Assembly: GCA_027311185.1 (NCBI GenBank)
Contig: DAICZK010000005.1
Location: forward strand, 1 to 23,549
Direction: 5' to 3'
From: Sulfuriferula sp.
GTDB taxonomy: Bacteria > Pseudomonadota > Gammaproteobacteria > Burkholderiales > Sulfuriferulaceae
Length of the DNA: 23,549 bases
Both the position numbers and the translations under genes were made by a program. Below are positions 1-7,531 of this stretch, piece by piece (the first letter of the stretch is position 1; each line of letters begins with the position of its first letter). The notes under the pieces were generated by a model, which was given only the letters and a program-made list of their open reading frames with translations, made no database searches and was not told the DNA's origin.

Positions 1-1
1 A

Positions 2-1402
2 GGCGGTTTTTATACCTGGGCGGAACTGACGGAGAATCTGATTCCCTATGTCGTAGACCTCGGCTATACGCACATCGAGTTGCTGCCGGTGGCCGAGCAT
101 CCGCTGGACGAATCCTGGGGTTATCAGGTGACTGGTTATTATGCACCGACGGCGCGTTTTGGTTCCCCTGACGGCTTGCGCGAATTTATCGATGCGTGTC
201 ATCAGGCCGATATAGGCGTGATTCTGGACTGGGTGCCGGCGCATTTCCCCAGAGACGATTTCGCGCTGGCGCGGTTTATTGGCGAGACCTTGTACGAACA
301 TGCCGATCCGCGGCGCGGCGAGCATCAGGACTGGGGTACCTTGATATTCGATTACGCGCGCAACGAGGTCAGGAATTTCCTGCTTGCCAATGCGGTATTC
401 TGGCTCGACGAATATCATATCGATGGTTTGCGCGTCGATGCGGTCGCGTCGATGATTTACCTCGATTACTCGCGCAAGGAGGGCGAATGGGCGGCGAACC
501 AGTTCGGCGGCCGCGAAAATCTGGAGGCGATTGCCTTCCTGCGCGAGCTCAATACTGTCGTGCATGGGCAATTTTCCGGGGTGCTGACCATCGCTGAGGA
601 ATCCACGGCCTGGCCCATGGTGTCCCGTCCGGTCGAGGTTGGTGGCTTGGGCTTTTCGATGAAATGGAACATGGGCTGGATGAACGATAATCTGAGCTAT
701 TTCGAAGAAGACCCGGTGCACCGCAAATACCATCATAACCAGTTGACCTTCAGTCAGCTCTACACGTACACGGAAAATTTCGTGCTGCCGTTATCGCATG
801 ATGAGGTCGTGCACCTCAAAGGCAGTCTGCTGGACAAAATGCCCGGCGACTACTGGCAGAGATTCGCCAATTTGCGGCTGCTCTACGCCTGGCAATACGG
901 GCATCCAGGGAAAAAGCTGCTGTTCATGGGGAGCGAGTTCGCACAATGGAATGAATGGAACGCGAGCGACGAACTCGATTGGTCTTTGCGCCAGTTCCCG
1001 GCTCACGAGGGCGTATTGCGTCTGATCCGCGATCTGAACCGGATTTACCGCACCGAGGCCGCTTTGTACCACTACGACTTCAGCGTGCGCGGATTCGGCT
1101 GGATAGATTGTCATGACAGCGATCAGTCGGTGTTGAGCCTGGTGCGTAAAAGCGATAGCGAGTATATCGTGATTGCGCTCAATTTCACCCCGGTGCCGAG
1201 GCAGGCTTATCGTATTGGCGTGCCGCAAAGCGGTTTGTACGTGGAGCTGCTCAATTCGGATTCGACTTACTACGGCGGCAGCAATTGCGGTAACGCAGGT
1301 CTGTTGCAAAGCGACGATCTGCCGTGGATGGGTTTTTCGCAATCGTTGGTATTGACTTTGCCGCCGCTGGCGGCGGTGTATCTGAAACTGAAAACGGTAT
1401 AA
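2..1402 (+). CDS. glgB: 1,4-alpha-glucan branching enzyme GlgB (5'-truncated)
   Basis: GlgB makes the alpha-1,6 branches of glycogen by cutting and transferring alpha-1,4 glucan chains in the cytoplasm. The open frame runs from the left edge (GGFYTWAEL...), so the N-terminal carbohydrate-binding part and the start codon lie outside; about 466 residues remain of a family that is usually 630-730. A TTG at 80 is only an internal codon. The GH13 catalytic motifs are visible: GLRVDAVAS with the nucleophile Asp (codon 437-439), IAEES with the general acid Glu (596-598), and LSHDEVVH with the third Asp (800-802). The C-terminal all-beta domain is complete, ending VYLKLKTV. The stop is 2 bp before glgA, so the two are almost certainly co-transcribed and translationally coupled. 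Confidence 0.96.
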   Translation, partial: GGFYTWAELTENLIPYVVDLGYTHIELLPVAEHPLDESWGYQVTGYYAPTARFGSPDGLREFIDACHQADIGVILDWVPAHFPRDDFALARFIGETLYEHADPRRGEHQDWGTLIFDYARNEVRNFLLANAVFWLDEYHIDGLRVDAVASMIYLDYSRKEGEWAANQFGGRENLEAIAFLRELNTVVHGQFSGVLTIAEESTAWPMVSRPVEVGGLGFSMKWNMGWMNDNLSYFEEDPVHRKYHHNQLTFSQLYTYTENFVLPLSHDEVVHLKGSLLDKMPGDYWQRFANLRLLYAWQYGHPGKKLLFMGSEFAQWNEWNASDELDWSLRQFPAHEGVLRLIRDLNRIYRTEAALYHYDFSVRGFGWIDCHDSDQSVLSLVRKSDSEYIVIALNFTPVPRQAYRIGVPQSGLYVELLNSDSTYYGGSNCGNAGLLQSDDLPWMGFSQSLVLTLPPLAAVYLKLKTV

Positions 1403-1404
1403 GT

Positions 1405-2892
1405 ATGCAAGCAACAAAACGAGTATTGTTCGTCGCCAGCGAGGCGTATCCTTTGATGAAAACAGGCGGCTTGGGGGATGTGATTCATAGCCTTCCCCAT
1501 GCCTTGCGCCGTATCGGTGCGGATCTGCGTCTGGTGCTTCCTGGTTACCGTGCCGTGCTGGCGCAGCTCGATAGCGTGCGCATTTTAGGTTGGCTCGACG
1601 TGCCAGGCGCAAAACGCGTGCATGTCGTGCGCATTTTGGAGGCATACCACGCCGATTTCGCGTTTCCGATCTGGCTGGTCGATTGCCCCATCCTGTTCGA
1701 TCGGCCCGGCAATCCCTACATGAACCCTGACGGGCGGGATTGGCCCGACAATGCGGAAAGATTTACGGTGTTCGCGCGGGCGGCGACAGAGCTGGCGCAA
1801 GATGTGCTTGGTATGAACTGGCTTCCCGACGTGGTGCATGCGAATGACTGGCAGACAGGATTGGTTCCGGCTTTGCTGGGTGAATTGGATCACGCGCCAC
1901 AGTGCGTGTTTACGATTCACAACATGGCGTTCGGCGGTCATTTCAGCCTCGCCCAGTTCAATTCTCTGGGATTGCCACGGCACTGGTGGACGGTCGAAGG
2001 CGTTGAGTTTTACGGCGGCTTCTCCATGCTCAAGGCGGGCATAGTCTATGCCGACGAAGTGACGACGGTGAGCCCGACTTATGCGCGCGAGATATGTACT
2101 GCGGAATTCGGCTGCGGCCTGCAAGGCGTATTGCAGATATCCCGGCACAAACTGCACGGAATATTGAACGGCATTGATGAGACGGCCTGGAATCCGGCTA
2201 TCGACCCGTATTTGTCGGCGCATTATTCCGCCGGACGCCGCCAACCGGGCAAGGTATTGAATAAGCAAACCTTATTGCGGCGTTTCGGCATGGTGGCGGG
2301 AGAGACATTGCTGGAAATCCCGCTGATCGGGATGGTGAGTCGTCTGGTCGAACAGAAGGGGGTCGACATGGTGCTCGCGGCATTGCCGCACTGGCTGGAG
2401 CATACCGATGCGAGATTTGTGTTTCTGGGCAGCGGGAATGAGGAGTACGAGCATCAGCTACGTATGTTCGCGGCGCAATATCCGCAGCGGATCGGCGTTT
2501 TTATCGGCTATGATGAATCCTTGGCCCATATGGTTGAAGCGGGTGCGGACATGTTTTTAATGCCGTCGCGGTTTGAGCCGTGTGGATTGAATCAGATGTA
2601 CAGCTTACGTTACGGGACGCCGCCGATTGTTTATCGTACTGGCGGGTTGGCCGATACGGTGGTAGACGCCACGCCGGGTTTTCTGGAGCAGGGTATCGCC
2701 AACGGCTTCGTATTCGACGAGCCGAGCAGTGAAGCCTTGATAGTGGCGGTCAATCGCGCGCTCGCCTGGTATGCGCAACCGCGATTGTGGCAGGCGTTGC
2801 TGCGTGCCGGAATGAAACAGTCTTTTGGCTGGGAACACAGCGCGCAGGCGTATTTGGCCTTGTATCGGGGGCAATATCACGCCGCGCTGTAG
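1405..2892 (+). CDS. glgA: Glycogen synthase GlgA (ADP-glucose, GT5)
   Basis: GlgA transfers glucose from ADP-glucose to the growing alpha-1,4 glucan. The chosen ATG gives 495 residues, close to the family norm (about 480-500), and starts [16 protein letters not shown]. An upstream in-frame ATG at 1324 lies inside glgB and would add non-conserved residues. Visible GT5 features are the N-terminal KTGGLGDV loop (Lys19) that binds ADP-glucose, [10 protein letters not shown], and the C-terminal [15 protein letters not shown] with the conserved Glu at residue 391 (E. coli Glu377). It lies 2 bp after glgB and 23 bp before glgP. No strong Shine-Dalgarno sequence precedes the ATG, which fits coupling to glgB translation. 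Confidence 0.97.
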   Translation: MQATKRVLFVASEAYPLMKTGGLGDVIHSLPHALRRIGADLRLVLPGYRAVLAQLDSVRILGWLDVPGAKRVHVVRILEAYHADFAFPIWLVDCPILFDRPGNPYMNPDGRDWPDNAERFTVFARAATELAQDVLGMNWLPDVVHANDWQTGLVPALLGELDHAPQCVFTIHNMAFGGHFSLAQFNSLGLPRHWWTVEGVEFYGGFSMLKAGIVYADEVTTVSPTYAREICTAEFGCGLQGVLQISRHKLHGILNGIDETAWNPAIDPYLSAHYSAGRRQPGKVLNKQTLLRRFGMVAGETLLEIPLIGMVSRLVEQKGVDMVLAALPHWLEHTDARFVFLGSGNEEYEHQLRMFAAQYPQRIGVFIGYDESLAHMVEAGADMFLMPSRFEPCGLNQMYSLRYGTPPIVYRTGGLADTVVDATPGFLEQGIANGFVFDEPSSEALIVAVNRALAWYAQPRLWQALLRAGMKQSFGWEHSAQAYLALYRGQYHAAL

Positions 2893-2915
2893 CCGGCCTT
2901 GAATAATGGAGACAT

Positions 2916-5420
2916 ATGATGAAAGCACCTAAATTTGAGTCAAATTTTTACCGACCTTTCAGGCTGGAACCGCTATCCTGCGATTCAGCGGAGCTGGGCA
3001 GGAATTTCAAACACTATTGGTCTTACCATTTGGGCCGATTTCAGGGCTGCGCGCCCAATTACATTTATGAGGCGCTCGCGTACACTGTGCGCGACCGGTT
3101 GATGGTCGACTGGCGCAATACCTGGAACGCGCAACTGGAGCCGGGTGCGCGTCGCGCTTATTACATGTCGCTGGAGTTTTTGATTGGACGTTCGCTCAGT
3201 AATCACCTGCTCAATATGGGGATAAAAAATGAGACCGAACAGGCGATGCTGGATTACAGCGAAAAGCTTGAAGAGGTCATCGAGGAGGAACCTGACGCGG
3301 GTTTGGGTAACGGTGGCCTGGGTCGGTTGGCTGCCTGTTTTATGGATAGTTGCGCGACGTTGCAGTTGCCGGTGATGGGTTACGGCATTCGTTATGAATA
3401 CGGCATGTTTCGCCAGTATATCGAGAATGGTTACCAGAAAGAAGCCGCCGATCACTGGCTGCAAAACGGCAATCCATGGGAAATAGAGCGCATAGAATAT
3501 AGTCAGCTGGTGCAGTTCGGTGGCCACACGGAACACGTTACCGACGACGACGGTGTTTTGCGTGTGCGCTGGGTAGGTACCGACGATGTGGTCGCTGTGC
3601 CTTTCGACATGCCGATTTCGGGTTACCGGAACAAAACGGTGAACACCTTGCGGCTGTGGAAGGCGACGGCGACCGATGAGTTCGATCTGGCGGAATTCAA
3701 TGCCGGCAGCTATACCGAAGCGGTGCGCGCAAAAAACCAGGCCGAAGACATCTCGATGGTGTTGTATCCCAACGACAGTAGCGAAAACGGTAAGGAATTG
3801 CGCTTGCGCCAGCAGTATTTTCTGGCTTCCGCCAGCATCAAGGACGCCATGCGCGTATGGTTGCGGGCGCATGGCGAAGTGGTCGATTTCCGCCGGTTCG
3901 CGGACGAAAATGTATTCCAGATGAACGACACGCATCCTACCATTGCCGTTGCCGAGCTGATGCGGCTGTTGATAGACGAACAAGACCTGGATTGGGATGC
4001 CGCATGGGCAGTCACTTCGCGCTGTATGGCTTATACCAATCATACATTGCTGCCCGAAGCACTGGAAAAGTGGCCGGTTTTTCTGTTTGAGCGCTTATTG
4101 CCGCGCCTGCTCGAAATCATTTATGAAATCAATGGGCGATTTTTGCGCATCGTGTCGATGAAATGGCCCGGCGACGTGGGGCGTCTGAGCCGCATGTCGA
4201 TTATCGAGGAGGGGTCGGTGCGCCATGTGCGCATGGCATGGCTGGCGATAGTCGGAAGCTTCTCGGTCAACGGTGTAGCGGCATTGCATTCGCAATTATT
4301 ACGTGACGGGTTGTTCCATGATTTTTTCCAGTTGTGGCCGGAAAAGTTCAATAATAAAACCAACGGCGTGACGCCGCGGCGCTGGATCGCTCATGCCAAC
4401 CCCCTCATGACCGCGTTAATTACCGAGCATATAGGCGATGGTTGGATTGCCGACCTCGGCCAGATTGTACGGCTCAAACCTTACGCCGAGCCAGGGCAGG
4501 AAGCATTTCAGCAACGCTGGCGCGAGGTGAAGTTCGCCAATAAGCAGCGTCTGGCGGCGTTCGTCGCTGAGGAATGCGGCGTGACCTTCGATCCAGCGGC
4601 GCTGCTCGACGTGCAGGTCAAGCGTATGCATGAATATAAACGCCAATTATTGAATGCGCTGCATATCGTTCACCTGTATTTACGCATCAAGCACGGACGT
4701 TTCGAACATTGGGTGAACCGTTGCGTGCTGATCGGCGGCAAAGCCGCGCCGGGTTACCGGATGGCAAAAAATATCATCAAACTCATCAATAGCATTGCCG
4801 AGGTGGTGAATAGCGATCCCGACGTGCAGGATCGTTTGAAAATCGCATTTATTCCCAATTATCGTGTCTCCAGCATGGAGATTATCGCGCCGGCGACGGA
4901 CGTCTCGGAACAGATATCGACGGCGGGCAAGGAGGCATCCGGCACCGGCAACATGAAATTCATGATGAACGGTGCCGCAACGATAGGCACTTACGATGGC
5001 GCCAACATTGAAATCATGGAGGCGGTGGGGGCAGAAAATTTCTTCCTGTTCGGACTGCGTGCCGAGCATGTCGACGCCATGCGCCACGAATACCGTCCCT
5101 GGGAGTATGTTGAGCAGGATGAGGAATTGCGCGAGGTAATCGATCTGATTCGGTGCGGCCATTTCAACCTCAATGAACCGGGCATTTTCGACCCCATACT
5201 TGACGCCTTGTTAAGCCCGCACGACCCCTGGATGGTACTGGCGGATTTCCGCAGTTATCTGGAGGCTCAGCAGGCTATCGCGATGGCGTGGCGGGATACG
5301 GAAAAATGGACTCGAATGAGCATACTGAATACGGCGTCGAGCGGGTTTTTTTCGACCGATCGCACCATGCTCGAATATAATCGCGAGATATGGAAGCTTA
5401 CTCCAGTACAGCCAAAATGA
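2916..5420 (+). CDS. glgP: Glycogen/starch phosphorylase GlgP (GT35)
   Basis: This PLP-dependent enzyme releases glucose-1-phosphate from glycogen ends. At 834 residues it is full length for the family. It carries the early GLGNGGLGRLAACFMDS stretch, QMNDTHPTIAVAEL, NKTNGVTPRRW, and the cofactor segment EASGTGNMKFMMNGAATIGT, whose Lys681 (codon 4956-4958) should form the Schiff base with pyridoxal phosphate. Two ATGs stand in tandem at 2916 and 2919. The GGAG at 2908-2911 is 4 nt from the first and 7 nt from the second, so initiation at 2919 may be preferred; the difference is one residue. It is the last gene of the glgBAP unit, so synthesis and mobilisation enzymes are made from one message. 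Whether it is annotated glgP or malP elsewhere cannot be settled by eye; the context favours glgP. Confidence 0.97.
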   Translation: MMKAPKFESNFYRPFRLEPLSCDSAELGRNFKHYWSYHLGRFQGCAPNYIYEALAYTVRDRLMVDWRNTWNAQLEPGARRAYYMSLEFLIGRSLSNHLLNMGIKNETEQAMLDYSEKLEEVIEEEPDAGLGNGGLGRLAACFMDSCATLQLPVMGYGIRYEYGMFRQYIENGYQKEAADHWLQNGNPWEIERIEYSQLVQFGGHTEHVTDDDGVLRVRWVGTDDVVAVPFDMPISGYRNKTVNTLRLWKATATDEFDLAEFNAGSYTEAVRAKNQAEDISMVLYPNDSSENGKELRLRQQYFLASASIKDAMRVWLRAHGEVVDFRRFADENVFQMNDTHPTIAVAELMRLLIDEQDLDWDAAWAVTSRCMAYTNHTLLPEALEKWPVFLFERLLPRLLEIIYEINGRFLRIVSMKWPGDVGRLSRMSIIEEGSVRHVRMAWLAIVGSFSVNGVAALHSQLLRDGLFHDFFQLWPEKFNNKTNGVTPRRWIAHANPLMTALITEHIGDGWIADLGQIVRLKPYAEPGQEAFQQRWREVKFANKQRLAAFVAEECGVTFDPAALLDVQVKRMHEYKRQLLNALHIVHLYLRIKHGRFEHWVNRCVLIGGKAAPGYRMAKNIIKLINSIAEVVNSDPDVQDRLKIAFIPNYRVSSMEIIAPATDVSEQISTAGKEASGTGNMKFMMNGAATIGTYDGANIEIMEAVGAENFFLFGLRAEHVDAMRHEYRPWEYVEQDEELREVIDLIRCGHFNLNEPGIFDPILDALLSPHDPWMVLADFRSYLEAQQAIAMAWRDTEKWTRMSILNTASSGFFSTDRTMLEYNREIWKLTPVQPK

Positions 5421-5458
5421 TCGCAACCGGGTCTTGCGCGCTGTAATTGTCGGCGCGT

Positions 5459-5496
5459 GAACGGCGCTACTGAGCGCCCCGGAGCGCGTACCGTTC
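5459..5496. other. Inverted repeat between convergent glgP and the STAS-like gene
   Basis: The 77-bp spacer between the glgP stop and the stop of the minus-strand gene holds an outer 6-bp pair (GAACGG at 5459-5464 with CCGTTC at 5491-5496) and a competing inner hairpin (GGCGCT 5463-5468, AGCGCC 5473-5478, loop ACTG). There is no proper U-run on either side, so a role as a terminator is only suggested by its position between convergent genes. Confidence 0.35.
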
Positions 5497-5497
5497 T

Positions 5498-5851
5498 TCA
5501 GGTGTCCGCGCCGTTCAACCAGGCCTCGGCGGAATTGATATTGTCGAAAATGTCGACGTCCACGCCGGCGAATAAGCTGGTAAACCAGACGCTCCAGGTT
5601 TGCCACTGGCTGCTGGTAACGATGGCGATCTTGCCGAACTCGCGGGCATGTTTGCGGCTGAAGCGAATTTCTTCCCAGGCGACGTCGACCGTGAAGCTGA
5701 GCATGTCGCGTAAATCGATGAGGACGTTGACACCGCCCTGAAAGCGCAGGTCGCCGAGCAGTTTTTCTTCGAAGTCGCGGAAGTCGGTGAGGGTGAATTT
5801 ACCCAATACAGCGGCTTCGACGAGATTGTTTTCGATTGTTATATTAATCAT
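5498..5851 (-). CDS. SpoIIAA/STAS-like domain protein
   Basis: A 117-residue cytoplasmic protein resembling the SpoIIAA-like (STAS fold, PF11964-type) family. Visible features are an N-terminal beta pair (MINITIENNLVEAAVLGKFT), a central VNVLIDLRDM strand and turn, and GKIAIVTSSQW, ending SAEAWL as these domains often do. Members of the family are thought to be small regulatory or lipid-associated proteins, and no catalytic residues are expected. The ATG at 5851 overlaps the nudB stop as ATGA and is preceded by AGGAAG at a good distance; a longer reading to 5905 would extend deep into nudB and is not favoured. It is the last gene of the minus-strand CYTH-sixA-nudB group. Its function here is unknown. 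Confidence 0.8.
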   Translation of the reverse strand: MINITIENNLVEAAVLGKFTLTDFRDFEEKLLGDLRFQGGVNVLIDLRDMLSFTVDVAWEEIRFSRKHAREFGKIAIVTSSQWQTWSVWFTSLFAGVDVDIFDNINSAEAWLNGADT

Positions 5852-6288
5852 CGGATTCTTCCTGATAAAAGATGGATAGCGGCCTGGTTGCTCGGCGAAA
5901 AACATTGGTCGACGGCGCGTTGTGCGGGCAGCCAGACATATTGCAGGTGCTCTTGCGGGGCGAGAGTAATCGCCATGCGTTCGGGTACAAGCAGACCGAA
6001 CACATGTTCGGTATTGCGGGTGACCTGCGGCGCGTAGCGATGGCGGTAACAGGCAAAAATCTCGTAGTCATTGCTGTATTGCCAGTCAGTCAGCGCATAG
6101 TCACGCACGTTAAGTCCGGTTTCTTCGGCGACCTCGCGCATCGCGGCCTGTTCCGGGGTCTCGCCCGGCTCCAGACTGCCGGTGACCGATTGCCACCAGT
6201 CGGGATGATCGCTACGCTCCATCAACAGCACGTCGCGGTTCATGGTGTAAATAACGACCAGTACCGATTCCGGAATTTTATAGCTCAT
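5848..6288 (-). CDS. nudB: Nudix hydrolase, dihydroneopterin triphosphate pyrophosphatase NudB
   Basis: NudB removes pyrophosphate from dihydroneopterin triphosphate, an early step of folate synthesis. The Nudix box is perfect and spans residues 37-59 (G37, E43, R51-E52, E55-E56, G58). The flanking VTGSLEPGE and FACYRHRYAPQVTRNTEH are typical of NudB rather than generic Nudix proteins. The ATG at 6288 (MSYKIPES) gives 146 residues, matching the family (about 150). A TTG two codons upstream (6294) is the alternative. No clear Shine-Dalgarno sequence precedes it, and sixA ends 25 bp upstream, so read-through from that gene is likely. The stop overlaps the next start by 4 bp (ATGA). Another folate gene, folA, lies at the far right of the window but is not linked in transcription. 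Confidence 0.9.
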   Translation of the reverse strand: MSYKIPESVLVVIYTMNRDVLLMERSDHPDWWQSVTGSLEPGETPEQAAMREVAEETGLNVRDYALTDWQYSNDYEIFACYRHRYAPQVTRNTEHVFGLLVPERMAITLAPQEHLQYVWLPAQRAVDQCFSPSNQAAIHLLSGRIR

Positions 6289-6313
6289 CGTCAATCGCTA
6301 CGGGCAAATGCAC

Positions 6314-6766
6314 TTATACCATATCCGGCGAGACAAATGCGCGCAGGATGTTCTGCTGTGAGCTTTGGCGAACGCGGTTGCTAAGCCATGCTACGCCGGC
6401 CTTTTTGATCGCCAGGTCGGATTCGGTACCGGTGAGCAAAAGCAGGGTGGCCTGTCCGAAGCTGGGCTGATGCCCGACCAGCAGTACGGTGTTGCCACCA
6501 TCCGGCCAACCGGCGGCGAGTAGCAATGACATCGCGTCGGCGCCCGGAGCGATGGCTTTTTCTATCGTATACTCGCGCTCCAGCGCATCGGCGGTTTGCA
6601 GCGCCCGAGTCGCCGGACTGACGAGGATGCGCGTGTCGTCAGGTATGCGGACATTTAGCCACGCCGCCATGAACTTGGCCTGTTTTATTCCTTTGGGGGT
6701 AAGTTCTCGCAGTATGTCGGGCTCGCAGTCGATGGCGTCTGCATGCCGCCATAAAATCAGATCCAT
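6314..6766 (-). CDS. sixA: Phosphohistidine phosphatase SixA
   Basis: A short histidine-phosphatase-superfamily enzyme of 150 residues. SixA removes phosphate from phosphohistidine on signalling or PTS proteins. The N-terminal MDLILWRHADA carries the phospho-accepting His8 in the RHA form typical of SixA (RHG in most phosphoglycerate-mutase relatives). VSPATRALQTA carries the second Arg, and LLVGHQPSFG the second catalytic His99. The ATG at 6766 is preceded by GGATAAAG at a usable distance and gives the family length; an ATG at 6880 overlapping the CYTH gene's stop would add 38 unrelated residues. It stands 107 bp after the CYTH gene and next to ppk1, whose enzyme works through a phosphohistidine. 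A link is attractive but unproven. Confidence 0.9.
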   Translation of the reverse strand: MDLILWRHADAIDCEPDILRELTPKGIKQAKFMAAWLNVRIPDDTRILVSPATRALQTADALEREYTIEKAIAPGADAMSLLLAAGWPDGGNTVLLVGHQPSFGQATLLLLTGTESDLAIKKAGVAWLSNRVRQSSQQNILRAFVSPDMV

Positions 6767-6873
6767 ATCTTTATCCAAATTCGTGATAGTAGCTGGAATA
6801 TGTGACAAAATCGTGTCTGGCTCCGCATCCCGCCGGGAATCGCGCTCGCGTTGCGTAGTCCGGCGGTTCGTAT

Positions 6874-7479
6874 TCAACATGTTTGATACAGTTCATAGCC
6901 GCGTTGCGCCTTGCTGACGGAGTCTGGCTGCAAGGTGATATGCCGTGATAATTCTTCCGCCAGCACCGTCAGCGCGCCGGCGTAGCCGGATTTCAGTTCC
7001 AGTTCCAGCTCGCTGATCTGCTCGCGGTGCCCGCCACTCGTGACCTCACCCTGATCCAGCGCAACTTCCACGCTGCTATGCTGGTAAGTGAGCAACCAGG
7101 TGGTGCGCCGGAATTCGGTTTGAAAAACCGGTTGCAACTGCGTGATGCAATCATAGGTCAATACCGCGCGTATAATGGGATCGGTAAACAACTCCGGTTG
7201 CGGGCGCCCGTCTGGGAGTACGGTTTCCCACTCCGGCCTGATATGCAGGCCGTCGACGGCGCTGCCGCCGATCTTGATGGTTTGCACCCAAAGACCGCCG
7301 ATGCGGCGTACGCGAAAAGCTGCGTGCCGGGCCATCAGATCCAGGCCCGGTGTGTCATAATATTGACTTGATAACAAACGGGTTTGCGCGTTTCCTGCTG
7401 CAAGCAGAATCGGATGGCGCAGCAACAGGGGGATATCATCCGGTGCTATAGCCAGCTTAAGTTCAATTTCGTCGGTCAT
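6874..7479 (-). CDS. CYTH-domain inorganic triphosphatase (no CHAD domain)
   Basis: A 201-residue protein of the CYTH (triphosphate tunnel metalloenzyme) superfamily, which hydrolyses tripolyphosphate or related triphosphates with a divalent metal. The hallmark ExExK is at the N-terminus (E4, E6, K8 in MTDEIELKLAI). Further conserved tunnel residues are visible in SSQYYDTPGLDL, AFRVRRIGG, VQTIKIGG, RPEWETVLPD, SSVEVALDQGEV and ISELELELKSG. The family's YgiF-like proteins usually continue into a CHAD helical domain; here the protein stops right after the CYTH fold. The ATG at 7479 gives the canonical start. It faces ppk1 across 52 bp and heads the sixA-nudB-STAS group, a placement consistent with polyphosphate or tripolyphosphate turnover. 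Confidence 0.9.
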   Translation of the reverse strand: MTDEIELKLAIAPDDIPLLLRHPILLAAGNAQTRLLSSQYYDTPGLDLMARHAAFRVRRIGGLWVQTIKIGGSAVDGLHIRPEWETVLPDGRPQPELFTDPIIRAVLTYDCITQLQPVFQTEFRRTTWLLTYQHSSVEVALDQGEVTSGGHREQISELELELKSGYAGALTVLAEELSRHITLQPDSVSKAQRGYELYQTC

Positions 7480-7531
7480 GGCGCAATCTGGTAGTCCTAT
7501 TATCGAACATTTTAGCCTAGTTAATAATTTT

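Noticed and set aside
1324..1404. Upstream in-frame ATG for glgA
   Set aside because: It overlaps the glgB C-terminus and adds residues not seen in GlgA; 1405 gives the conserved [16 protein letters not shown] start.
791..1645. 284-codon minus-strand frame opposite glgB and glgA
   Set aside because: It lies entirely antisense to two well-recognised genes, and its Arg/His/Ala-rich composition is typical of the opposite strand of G+C-rich coding DNA.
6767..6880. 38-residue N-terminal extension of SixA from an ATG overlapping the CYTH stop
   Set aside because: SixA proteins begin directly with M-D-L-x-L-x-RHA, and a ribosome site is present before 6766. The extension is Arg/Thr-rich and unlike any domain.
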